Source: Oscillospiraceae bacterium (GTDB lineage Bacteria > Bacillota_A > Clostridia > Oscillospirales > Oscillospiraceae). Taken from it: 9,642 nucleotides of DNA. The notes under the pieces are model-generated. The model worked only from the letters and a program-made list of their open reading frames with translations. It was not told the origin of the DNA and did no database searches. A program made the translations under genes and the position numbers. The stretch is taken from the NCBI GenBank assembly GCA_017455225.1, contig JAFTBL010000156.1:1-9642 (forward strand), read 5' to 3'. Positions 1 to 5,740 of this stretch are shown one piece after another. Position 1 is the first letter of the stretch. Each line of letters opens with the position of its first letter.

Positions 1-275
1 GCCTGATCCACATTTCTCAGATCGCCGATCGCCGCATCGAAAAGCCCGGCGACGTACTGTCCGAGGGCCAGATCGTGGATGCCAAGATCACCGCCGTGGA
101 CGAGGAGAAGAAGAAGATCTCCCTGTCCATCCGCGCCCTGCTGACCGCTCCCGTCGACGAGGACGAGGCGGACGAGCCTGCCGCTGCCGAGGAGGAGACC
201 GCTCCTGTTGAGGAAGCTGCTCCCACCGAGGAGGCCGCTCCCGCAGAGGAGAAGGACGCTCCCGCAGAGGAATGA
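1..275 (+). CDS. C-terminal end of an S1-domain RNA-binding protein (ribosomal protein S1-like, possibly the tail of an IspH-S1 fusion)
   Basis: This is the 3' end of a gene that enters from the left; the reading frame begins at position 3 and stops with TGA at 273-275. The first ~48 residues are the second half of an S1 OB-fold: LIHISQIADRR, then a GDVLSEGQ stretch, then VDAKITAVDEEKKKISLSIR, the usual last strands of an S1 repeat. S1 repeats bind single-stranded RNA, in bS1 at the 30S ribosome during initiation. After the fold comes an acidic tail of about 40 residues rich in Ala, Pro and Glu. In many Clostridia the S1 protein is fused behind IspH (the last MEP-pathway enzyme). With ispD and ispF next door such a fusion is possible, but the upstream part is not in the window. 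A different multi-S1 protein cannot be excluded. Confidence 0.85.
   Translation, partial: LIHISQIADRRIEKPGDVLSEGQIVDAKITAVDEEKKKISLSIRALLTAPVDEDEADEPAAAEEETAPVEEAAPTEEAAPAEEKDAPAEE
201..272 (+). repeat. Tandem hexapeptide-coding repeat in the S1 protein tail
   Basis: Four imperfect 18-nt units encode APVEEA, APTEEA, APAEEK and (D)APAEE at the extreme C-terminus. The units differ at the base level (for example gctcctgttgag versus gctcccaccgag), so this is an old or slipping repeat, not a recent exact duplication. The tail is predicted to be disordered and strongly acidic. Tails of this kind vary in length between strains. Confidence 0.6.
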
Positions 276-286
276 TCTGAAACAAC

Positions 287-325
287 AAATGCCGGAGCGT
301 TTCATGCGCTCCGGCATTTCCTTTT
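287..325 (+). terminator. Intrinsic terminator after the S1-protein gene
   Basis: A perfect 13-bp stem (287-299 with 307-319, core ATGCCGGAGCG / CGCTCCGGCAT) encloses a 7-nt loop and runs into TTTCCTTTT. It starts 11 nt after the S1 stop codon. It separates the S1 transcript from the ispD promoter that begins only a few bases later. Confidence 0.92.
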
Positions 326-329
326 CCGG

Positions 330-358
330 TTGAATGCACCGGGGAATCGGCGTATAAT
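330..358 (+). promoter_or_regulatory. Sigma-A-type promoter for ispD-ispF
   Basis: The -35 box is TTGAAT (330-335), then a 17-nt spacer, then a perfect TATAAT -10 box (353-358). The predicted start of transcription near 365 leaves a leader of about 25 nt with a GGAAGGGAGG Shine-Dalgarno (373-382) before the ATG at 391. The -35 box overlaps the left arm of a short inverted repeat, CCGGT (326-330) and ACCGG (338-342), which is weak evidence for an operator. Confidence 0.8.
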
Positions 359-390
359 GTTCGTAGGGAACAGGAAGGGAGGCTGCAGTT

Positions 391-1122
391 ATGGGAATAC
401 TGAAAAGGATCAAAAGCGTGCGGGCCAGAAAGCATCCTTACTGTACGCTGATCCTTGCCGCCGCCGGCAGTTCCGCCCGGATGGGGCAAGACAAGCTGCT
501 GATGGAGCTTTGCGGCGAGCCGGTATTGCTGCACACGCTGCGCGCCGTGGGCGCTGCGATGCTGGTGGATGAGATCATCGTGGCCACACGTGAGGATCTG
601 CTGGTGCCTGTGGCGCAGCTTTGCAAGCAGGCGGACCTGCGCAAAAGTGTAAAGGTGATCCGGGGCGGCGACAATCGAACGGAGTCGGTGCTTGCCGCCG
701 CACTGGAGGCCGACCCCCGGTCTGAGCTGCTGGCGGTACACGACGGTGCTCGTCCGCTGGTGCGCCCGGAAGCCGTCGACGAGCTGATTCGCCGTGGCGC
801 CGCTACCCACGCCACGGCGCCTGCCGTGCCGGTGACTGACACTATAAAGATCGCGGACGAGAGCGGCCGCGTGACCGGCACGCCGGATCGAAGCACACTG
901 TTTTCCGTACAGACGCCGCAGGTGTTTCAGGCCTCGATTTTGAAGGCGGCATTGCAGTCCGCACTCAATGACGGCGCGTCAGTAACCGACGATTGCGCCG
1001 CAGTGGAGCGGCTTGGCAAGGAGATCTACTTGACACCCGGTGACCCGGAAAACATCAAGATCACCGTGCCGCTGGATCTGACGATCGCAGAGGCGATTCT
1101 GCAAAGGAGGGCACAGGAATGA
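391..1122 (+). CDS. ispD: 2-C-methyl-D-erythritol 4-phosphate cytidylyltransferase (IspD)
   Basis: Cytosolic enzyme of the MEP isoprenoid pathway: MEP + CTP gives CDP-methylerythritol + pyrophosphate. The 243-residue product shows the family signatures in order: the CTP-binding loop LILAAAGSSARMGQDK (20-35, with R30 and K35 as the expected catalytic Arg/Lys), GGDNRTESV (92-100), VHDGARPLV (116-124), PVTDTIK (147-153), FSVQTPQVF (171-179), SVTDD (197-201) and GDPENIKITVPLDL (217-230). The first ~18 residues (MGILKRIKSVRARKHPYC) form a basic extension longer than usual. No later ATG precedes the CTP loop, and promoter and Shine-Dalgarno spacing agree with 391, so I keep this start. It overlaps ispF by 4 nt (ATGA), which suggests translational coupling. 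Identity is secure. Confidence 0.97.
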   Translation: MGILKRIKSVRARKHPYCTLILAAAGSSARMGQDKLLMELCGEPVLLHTLRAVGAAMLVDEIIVATREDLLVPVAQLCKQADLRKSVKVIRGGDNRTESVLAAALEADPRSELLAVHDGARPLVRPEAVDELIRRGAATHATAPAVPVTDTIKIADESGRVTGTPDRSTLFSVQTPQVFQASILKAALQSALNDGASVTDDCAAVERLGKEIYLTPGDPENIKITVPLDLTIAEAILQRRAQE

Positions 1123-1601
1123 CGAATTTACGGGTAGGGCACGGCTACGATGTGCATCGCCTGACCCAGGGGCGCAAGCTCATTCTGGGCGGCGTGGAGA
1201 TCCCGTGGGATCTGGGGCTTGACGGCCACTCGGACGCCGACGTGCTGCTGCACGCCGTGATGGACGCGCTGCTGGGGGCGGCGGCGCTGGGCGATATCGG
1301 CGGCATCTTTCCCGACAGCGACCCCATCTACCTCAACGCCTCCAGTATGGCAATGCTGCAGAAGGTGAGGACTGTGCTGGAGGAAAACGATTTTGCCGTG
1401 GTCAATGTGGACGCCACGGTGATCGCGCAGGCGCCCAAGCTGGCGCCCTACCGCGACAGGATGTGCCGGAATATCGCGCTGGCGCTGGGGATCGACCCCG
1501 GGCAGGTGAGCGTGAAGGCCACCACTGAGGAGCATCTCGGTTTCACCGGCAACGGCAGCGGTATGGCGGCGCACGCCGTAGCGCTGATTGAAAAAAAGTA
1601 A
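1119..1601 (+). CDS. ispF: 2-C-methyl-D-erythritol 2,4-cyclodiphosphate synthase (IspF)
   Basis: Converts CDP-ME 2-phosphate to 2-C-methyl-D-erythritol 2,4-cyclodiphosphate with release of CMP, two steps after IspD in the MEP pathway. The 160-residue length is normal for this trimeric enzyme. The expected metal ligands are visible: D11 and H13 in GHGYDVHR (7-14) and H45 in DVLLHAVMDALLG. Other signatures are GHSDAD (36-41), GDIGGIFPDSD (58-68) and KATTEEHLGFTGNGSG (133-148), the nucleotide-binding and C-terminal signature. The ATG lies inside the ispD stop (ATGA), 8 nt behind an AAAGGAGG Shine-Dalgarno (1103-1110). Some bacteria carry IspD and IspF fused; here they are two coupled genes. The operon ends at the terminator that follows. 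Confidence 0.98.
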   Translation: MTNLRVGHGYDVHRLTQGRKLILGGVEIPWDLGLDGHSDADVLLHAVMDALLGAAALGDIGGIFPDSDPIYLNASSMAMLQKVRTVLEENDFAVVNVDATVIAQAPKLAPYRDRMCRNIALALGIDPGQVSVKATTEEHLGFTGNGSGMAAHAVALIEKK

Positions 1602-1620
1602 ACATAACACTGACTTGCCG

Positions 1621-1656
1621 CAGGGCGACCCGGGGGGATCCGGGCCGCCCTGTTTT
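1621..1656 (+). terminator. Intrinsic terminator closing ispD-ispF
   Basis: The arms CAGGGCGACCCGG (1621-1633) and CCGGGCCGCCCTG (1640-1652) pair over 13 positions with one A-C mismatch, enclose a 6-nt loop (GGGGAT), and run into TTTT (1653-1656). It lies about 20 nt after the ispF stop. The T-tract is short, so some read-through into the next pair is possible. Confidence 0.75.
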
Positions 1657-1696
1657 CGTTCACGGCAGCAGACATTTTCACATAAACTGCGGTGTG

Positions 1697-1704
1697 AGGA
1701 GGTG
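1697..1704 (+). promoter_or_regulatory. Shine-Dalgarno that fixes the DUF3343 start
   Basis: AGGAGGTG lies 4-6 nt before the ATG at 1709. The in-frame GTG at 1694 runs into this Shine-Dalgarno and is therefore not a credible start. Confidence 0.75.
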
Positions 1705-1708
1705 TATC

Positions 1709-1939
1709 ATGGAGCATTGTTTTTTTATCGCCCGGTCGCTGACCCACGCCCAACGAATGGTGCGCACGCTGGCACAGTGCGGTGTACGCAGCAGTATGTT
1801 TCGCGCCGGCGCCAGCCTGTCCAAGCGGGGCTGTGCCTATGCGGTGCGTCTGCGCGGCGCAGACGCGGAAAGCGCACGGCGTTGTCTTGCCTCGGCAGGC
1901 ATTGAGCCGCTGGACGTCGTTATACGGAGGAGTGAGTAA
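1709..1939 (+). CDS. DUF3343 family protein (putative Se/S carrier-like)
   Basis: A 76-residue protein, MEHCFFIARSLTHAQRMV onward, with the DUF3343 pattern: a short first beta-strand, an amphipathic helix (THAQRMVRTLAQCG), a loop leading to LSKRGCAYAVRL where the family has a conserved Ser/Gly-Cys-Gly/Ala motif (here C43 in RGCA), and a C-terminal helix ending in LDVVIRR. The family resembles TusA-like small carriers and is often found beside selenium-related genes and class V desulfurase-like genes. A role in passing sulfur or selenium from the neighbouring PLP enzyme is inferred, not shown. Its stop (TAA, 1937-1939) is followed after one codon and in the same frame by the desulfurase start, whose Shine-Dalgarno lies in this gene's last codons. 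No convincing promoter is seen between the ispF terminator and this gene. Confidence 0.8.
   Translation: MEHCFFIARSLTHAQRMVRTLAQCGVRSSMFRAGASLSKRGCAYAVRLRGADAESARRCLASAGIEPLDVVIRRSE
1926..1932 (+). promoter_or_regulatory. Shine-Dalgarno supporting the TTG start of the desulfurase
   Basis: GGAGGAG lies inside the final codons of the DUF3343 gene, 10 nt before the TTG at 1943. An in-frame TAA at 1937-1939 rules out any earlier start in this frame, so TTG is the only start that keeps the full N-terminus. Confidence 0.65.
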
Positions 1940-1942
1940 GAA

Positions 1943-3082
1943 TTGGTTTATCTTGACGCGGCAGCCACGTCGCTGAATAAGCCGCCGGAGGTGGCCCGCG
2001 CAATGGCATACGCCTGTACCCATGCCGCCTCTCCCGGCCGCGGCGGACACCGCGCAGCCCGTCTGGCGGAAGAGCTTGCCTACGCCTGCCGGGCCGAGGC
2101 GGCAGGGCTGTTCGGTGTGTCGGCGCCGGAGCAGGTGGTGTTCACTTGCAGCGCCACCCACGCGCTGAATCTGGCGATCCGCTCTCTGGTACGGCCCGGC
2201 AGCCGGGTGGTGGTGTCCGGGTATGAACACAACGCAGTCATGCGTACCCTGCAGGGGATCGGATCGGTTGACATAATTTTTGCACGCGGTGCGCTGTTCC
2301 GCCCGGACGAGGTACTGAGCGCCTATGAGCGGTCGGTGGTGCCCGGCGTGGACGCAGTGATCGTCAATCATGTGTCCAACGTTTTCGGCTTCATTCAGCC
2401 GGTGGAGGAGGTGGCAGCGCTGTGCCGGCGGCGAAGCGTGCCCCTGATCGTGGACGCGTCCCAGTCTGCCGGGGCACTGCCGGTGGATCTGGAGGGATGG
2501 GGTGCCGCTTTCGTGGCAATGCCAGGCCATAAGGGACTCTGCGGCCCGCAGGGGACGGGGCTGCTGCTGTGCGGGGGCGCGGAAACGCACCCGCTGCTGT
2601 TCGGCGGCACCGGCAGCGCATCGCTGGAGCCGGAGATGCCGGCGGAGCTGCCGGATCGTTTGGAGCCCGGCACCCACAATATGCCCGGCATCGCAGGACT
2701 TTTGGAAGGACTGCGTTTCGTGCGCCGGACGGGGATCGGGCGGATCGCCGCTCACGAACGGAGGTTGATCCGCCGCGCCGCCGAGCGGCTGTCCGCCGTC
2801 AAGGGTCTGCGCATATTTGCCGCGCCGGAGGGGACGGCACAAGCCGGCGTGCTGTCGCTGACGGCGGAGGGACTGGGCAGCGAGGAGCTGGCCGCGGCGC
2901 TTGACCGGCATCAGATCGCCGTCCGGGCGGGGCTGCACTGCGCGCCGCTGGCGCACCGCACCGCCGGCACCCTGCCCGACGGCACGGTGCGGATCAGCGT
3001 TTCCGCCTTTTCCACTGCCGCCGATGTGGACGCGTTCTGCCGCGCTGCGACGCAGATCGTTCACGAAAATGTAACGGGTTAA
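1943..3082 (+). CDS. Cysteine desulfurase / selenocysteine lyase-like PLP enzyme (aminotransferase class V, TIGR01977-like subfamily)
   Basis: A fold-type I PLP enzyme of 379 residues, expected to take sulfur from cysteine (or selenium from selenocysteine) as an enzyme-bound persulfide. Visible signatures: YLDAAATSLNKPPEV (3-17) at the N-terminus; FTCSATHALNLAI (67-79), the phosphate-binding region; the cofactor Asp in IVDASQSAG (169-177, D171); the Schiff-base Lys in MPGHKGLCGPQGTG (193-206, K197 after H196); GTHNMPGIAGLLEG (243-256); and the substrate Cys in VRAGLHCAPLAH (327-338, C333). The GPQGTG form after the lysine and the short C-terminus fit the subfamily found with DUF3343 and selenium-associated genes better than housekeeping NifS/IscS. 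The start is TTG, one codon after the upstream stop. Fe-S scaffold genes are absent nearby, arguing against a classic isc/suf role. The substrate (Cys or Sec) cannot be told from sequence. Confidence 0.9.
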   Translation: MVYLDAAATSLNKPPEVARAMAYACTHAASPGRGGHRAARLAEELAYACRAEAAGLFGVSAPEQVVFTCSATHALNLAIRSLVRPGSRVVVSGYEHNAVMRTLQGIGSVDIIFARGALFRPDEVLSAYERSVVPGVDAVIVNHVSNVFGFIQPVEEVAALCRRRSVPLIVDASQSAGALPVDLEGWGAAFVAMPGHKGLCGPQGTGLLLCGGAETHPLLFGGTGSASLEPEMPAELPDRLEPGTHNMPGIAGLLEGLRFVRRTGIGRIAAHERRLIRRAAERLSAVKGLRIFAAPEGTAQAGVLSLTAEGLGSEELAAALDRHQIAVRAGLHCAPLAHRTAGTLPDGTVRISVSAFSTAADVDAFCRAATQIVHENVTG

Positions 3083-3096
3083 ATGCCGTTTTCGTC

Positions 3097-3125
3097 TTGC
3101 ATTCTCCCGATATTTTTTATATAAT
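3097..3125 (+). promoter_or_regulatory. Sigma-A-type promoter ahead of cdaA
   Basis: TTGCAT (3097-3102), a 17-nt spacer, and a perfect TATAAT (3120-3125) lie in a short A/T-rich gap that stands out from the GC-rich surroundings. The predicted start of transcription is near 3132, about 36 nt before the cdaA ATG. It is the only clear promoter before the ten-gene run that follows. No terminator is seen between the desulfurase stop and this promoter. Confidence 0.75.
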
Positions 3126-3138
3126 AGATAATATCTAT
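3124..3138 (+). promoter_or_regulatory. 15-nt perfect dyad at the cdaA transcription start (candidate operator)
   Basis: ATAGATA-A-TATCTAT is a perfect 7-1-7 inverted repeat. It overlaps the last two bases of the -10 box and covers the predicted +1. Its position would suit a repressor. A/T-rich sequence can form such dyads by chance and no cognate regulator is identified, so this is a candidate only. Confidence 0.4.
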
Positions 3139-3167
3139 CAGTATGCGCAAATGGAGTGTGTGCGTCC

Positions 3168-4061
3168 ATGGATAAGATACTGTCTTTTTTGAATGATATC
3201 GGGAGATACTTACTTCTGATCCGGCCTGTGGATCTGCTGGATATGGCGATCATCGCCTATCTCGTCTACCAGCTGCTGCGCCTCGTCAAAAGCAAGCGGG
3301 CGGAAAATATCCTCAAGGGCGTGGCCATCTTCCTGCTGGCGCTTTGGATCAGTCAGGCGCTGCAGCTCAACGCCATCAACTACGTGCTCACCCACATCGT
3401 GGAGTGGGGCGTGCTGGCGCTGATCATCGTGTTCCAGCCGGAGATCCGCCAGCTGCTGGAGAACATGGGCAGCCGCAATATCCGGCTTTTGCGCATTTTC
3501 TCCCCGGAGGAAGCCACCTCGGAACTGGAGCGTGCCATCGACCAGACGGTGCTGGCCTGCACGGAGATGGCCAAGTCCCGCACCGGCGTGCTGATCGTGT
3601 TCGAGCGCAAGCTGCTGCTGGATGATGTGGTGCGCACCGGTACCACACTGGACGCCGCCGTATCCGCCGAGCTGCTGAAAAACATCTTTTTCGTCAAGGC
3701 CCCCATGCACGACGGCGCCGTCATCATCCGCAACGGGCGGATTCTGGGGGCCGGCTGCATGCTCCCTCTGTCTAAAAACAGCAACCTCAGCCGTGACCTC
3801 GGCATGCGGCACCGCGCCGGCATCGGCATGAGCGAGAATTCCGATGCGGTGGTGGTCATCGTATCGGAGGAGACGGGTTCTGTCTCAGTAGCGCTGGGCG
3901 GGATGCTCAAGCGCCATCTGATGCCGGAGACCCTGACCAAGCTCCTGCGCAACGAGCTGCTGCCCTCTGCCGAGGAGGAATCGGAGAAAAACAAGTCTTC
4001 GGGTGTGCTGCGCGCGCTGCGGAGCATGGCGAAAGGAGATCGGCATGGAGAAGAAGAATAA
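3168..4061 (+). CDS. cdaA: Diadenylate cyclase CdaA (membrane c-di-AMP synthase)
   Basis: Makes cyclic di-AMP from two ATP; c-di-AMP controls potassium and osmolyte transport and cell-wall homeostasis in Firmicutes. From the ATG at 3168 the product has 297 residues. Three predicted membrane helices (about 23-40, 50-65 and 73-89) are followed by the DAC domain, which carries its catalytic motifs: MHDGAVII (DGA at 182-184) and RHRAGIGMSE (RHR at 214-216), plus a GTTLDA segment (158-163). The C-terminus is charged and probably disordered. An in-frame GTG at 3156 would add four residues, but it falls inside the GGAGTG Shine-Dalgarno region, so ATG 3168 is preferred. It overlaps cdaR by 17 nt, the usual cdaA-cdaR pairing. 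GlmM, which often follows, is not here. Confidence 0.96.
   Translation: MDKILSFLNDIGRYLLLIRPVDLLDMAIIAYLVYQLLRLVKSKRAENILKGVAIFLLALWISQALQLNAINYVLTHIVEWGVLALIIVFQPEIRQLLENMGSRNIRLLRIFSPEEATSELERAIDQTVLACTEMAKSRTGVLIVFERKLLLDDVVRTGTTLDAAVSAELLKNIFFVKAPMHDGAVIIRNGRILGAGCMLPLSKNSNLSRDLGMRHRAGIGMSENSDAVVVIVSEETGSVSVALGGMLKRHLMPETLTKLLRNELLPSAEEESEKNKSSGVLRALRSMAKGDRHGEEE
4032..4038 (+). promoter_or_regulatory. Shine-Dalgarno that fixes the cdaR start
   Basis: AAAGGAG lies 6 nt before the ATG at 4045. The in-frame ATG at 4003 would add a Cys-rich 14-residue leader (MCCARCGAWRKEIG) read over the end of cdaA and has no comparable site. Confidence 0.75.
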
Positions 4062-5319
4062 GGGGCGGATCGCATTTCGCATCGTCCTCTCCATTCTGGT
4101 GGCGATCGCGATCTGGATCTACGTAGATGTGGGGCAGGGAACCACGGTCAAGACCACACTGCATGGCATCCCCGTGGAATTCTCCGGGGAAAACGGCGCA
4201 CTGGCTGACCGGGGGCTGATGCTGTTGAGCGGCTATGACACCACCATCGACCTGCGGATCGAAGGCCCCCGCCGCGAACTTTGGAAGCTGGACAAGAACG
4301 CCGTGCGTATCGTGGCGGATACTTCCGGCATCACGGACACCGGCATCCAGTCCTTGAGCTACGACGTCATCTATCCGGACAATGTATCCCGCAGCGACCT
4401 GAAGCTGGACTGGCGCAGCGCCTACACGGTCACAGTCACGGTGGGCGAGCTTTACACCAAGGAGGTTCCCGTGTACTGCGACGTGACAGGCGAAGTGGCA
4501 AGCGGCTATTTCAGCGAGAGCGTGGAGCTGGATCCGGCGGTGCTGGTGCTGCGAGGTCAGCGCGACGACCTGCTGAACGTCAGCTGCGCCCGGATCTCGC
4601 TGAACGTCAGCGGCGCCAACAAGACGGTGGTGCAGGGCGTGGCATACCAGTTATACGACTACAACGACATTGTGCTTGAAAACGCCAATATCCGTGCCAG
4701 CGTGAAAATGATCCAGGCCACGCTGCCGGTCTATACCACCGCCATCATCCCGCTGCGTGTCCTTTTTGAGGAGGCGCCGGGCTCTACCAGCGCCACCATG
4801 AACTGCACCATCCAGCCTGCCAGCGTGACATTGAAGGGTGACGACGCGGCGCTGGAGGCGGTGGAGTCCATTATTCTGGATACGCTGTATCTGCAGGATC
4901 TGTCCTCCTCCCAGACGCTGCACTACGCCATCCCCGTGCCGGAGGGCACCACGCTGATGGACGAGGTGTCCGAGGCCACAGTGACCATTGTCATCACCGG
5001 CGTGGAGGAGCGGACGGTGGACGTTTCCGCTTTCAGCTTTGACAGTGTGCCGGAGGGCTGTGACGCTGCCGCGGTAACGGAATCCCTGCGGATCACTCTG
5101 CGGGGGCTGACGGAGGAGATCCAGGCTCTGAAGGCGGAGGACGTGGCGGTGACTGCCGATTTGTCCGGCGTCAGCGCGCCCGGCAGCTATACGGTGCCCG
5201 TCCGCGTGACGGTAAGCGGCTATTCCAACGTGTCCGCCAAGGGCGGTTATCAGATCATCGTCAGCGTGACGCCGCATCAGGAACCACCCATTGACACGGC
5301 GGAAACGCCCGGCGCATAA
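4045..5319 (+). CDS. cdaR: YbbR-domain protein CdaR (CdaA regulator)
   Basis: Membrane-anchored partner that modulates CdaA in Firmicutes. The 424-residue product has a short basic N-terminus (MEKKNKGRIAFR), one predicted membrane helix (about 10-27), and then a long outward-facing region of repeated beta-rich YbbR domains. I can place about four units, beginning near residues 33, 133, 230 and 322. Each has the pattern of a short hydrophobic strand, a V-P-V or I-P-L type core, and a later V-x-L-x-G strand, as in SVTLKGDDAALEAVESI. The tail (PPIDTAETPGA) is probably disordered. It overlaps cdaA by 17 nt, so translation is likely coupled. The family assignment rests on the TM-plus-repeats architecture and the position behind cdaA. 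YbbR domains are sequence-divergent, so domain borders are approximate. Confidence 0.92.
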   Translation: MEKKNKGRIAFRIVLSILVAIAIWIYVDVGQGTTVKTTLHGIPVEFSGENGALADRGLMLLSGYDTTIDLRIEGPRRELWKLDKNAVRIVADTSGITDTGIQSLSYDVIYPDNVSRSDLKLDWRSAYTVTVTVGELYTKEVPVYCDVTGEVASGYFSESVELDPAVLVLRGQRDDLLNVSCARISLNVSGANKTVVQGVAYQLYDYNDIVLENANIRASVKMIQATLPVYTTAIIPLRVLFEEAPGSTSATMNCTIQPASVTLKGDDAALEAVESIILDTLYLQDLSSSQTLHYAIPVPEGTTLMDEVSEATVTIVITGVEERTVDVSAFSFDSVPEGCDAAAVTESLRITLRGLTEEIQALKAEDVAVTADLSGVSAPGSYTVPVRVTVSGYSNVSAKGGYQIIVSVTPHQEPPIDTAETPGA

Positions 5320-5320
5320 G

Positions 5321-5328
5321 AAGGAGCG
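5321..5328 (+). promoter_or_regulatory. Shine-Dalgarno that fixes the RseC-family start
   Basis: AAGGAGCG begins one base after the cdaR stop and lies 7 nt before the ATG at 5336. The in-frame ATG at 5291 lies inside cdaR and would add a lysine/arginine-rich leader without support. Confidence 0.7.
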
Positions 5329-5335
5329 CAAAAGC

Positions 5336-5740
5336 ATGACGCAAATCGCAACGGTGGAGGAACGTCTCCCCAATGGATACGTCCTTATTTCGGTGCCCCG
5401 CAAGTCCGCCTGCGGCCATGACTGTGAAAACTGTGCCGGCTGCGGCGTTACCGGCGCCGCTGTAAAGGCACAGGCACACGACCCCATCGGCGCCGCCGCA
5501 GGGCAGAAGGTGGTGGTGGAAAGCAGCACCAGAAAGCTGCTGGGCGTGGCCGCGCTGGTGTATCTGCTGCCGCTGGCGGGATTTCTTCTGGGCTATTTTC
5601 TGTCCGAGGGACTGGCCGAGGGCGCGCGGTACGGCATTGCCATCGCCGCCGCCGCAGTCTTTTTCCTGCCCAGCGTATTGTATGACCGCCATGCCCGGCG
5701 CTGCGGATCGCTGGAATATACGGTGCGGCAGGTGCTGTAA
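5336..5740 (+). CDS. RseC/MucC-family membrane protein with a Cys cluster (SoxR-reducing-system type)
   Basis: A 134-residue protein with the RseC/MucC layout: an N-terminal soluble part opening MTQIATVEERLPNGYVLISV, a cysteine cluster SACGHDCENCAGCG (C26, C30, C33, C36; C-x3-C-x2-C-x2-C), a small beta domain (GQKVVVESS), then two predicted membrane helices (about 62-82 and 97-115) and a short basic end. In E. coli, RseC works with the Rsx electron-transport complex to keep SoxR reduced, and it also touches RseB/sigma-E control. In Clostridia its role is not established. The four cysteines could hold a metal or Fe-S centre (inference). No rnf/rsx genes lie in this window. It starts 16 nt after cdaR and its stop overlaps the next gene's ATG by 1 nt, so it looks like an operon member. 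Confidence 0.88.
   Translation: MTQIATVEERLPNGYVLISVPRKSACGHDCENCAGCGVTGAAVKAQAHDPIGAAAGQKVVVESSTRKLLGVAALVYLLPLAGFLLGYFLSEGLAEGARYGIAIAAAAVFFLPSVLYDRHARRCGSLEYTVRQVL

Noticed and set aside
88..810. A 240-codon minus-strand open frame crossing the S1 terminator and ispD
   Set aside because: It runs through an intrinsic terminator and promoter of the + strand and its translation is Arg/Pro-rich noise.
1658..1686. Possible promoter for the DUF3343 gene (TTCACG, 16 nt, CATAAA)
   Set aside because: Both boxes match consensus at only four of six positions and the -35 lies against the ispF terminator tail. I could not separate it from chance.
1448..3253. A 601-codon open frame on the minus strand opposite ispF end, DUF3343 and the desulfurase
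   Set aside because: It is a shadow frame made by GC-rich codon bias on the other strand. The translation is Arg/His/Gln-rich and low in order, and the + strand has clear conserved motifs throughout.
4003..4044. Cys-rich 14-residue leader upstream of cdaR (MCCARCGAWRKEIG)
   Set aside because: It is the out-of-frame reading of the end of cdaA and lacks a ribosome-binding site, whereas ATG 4045 has AAAGGAG 6 nt before it.
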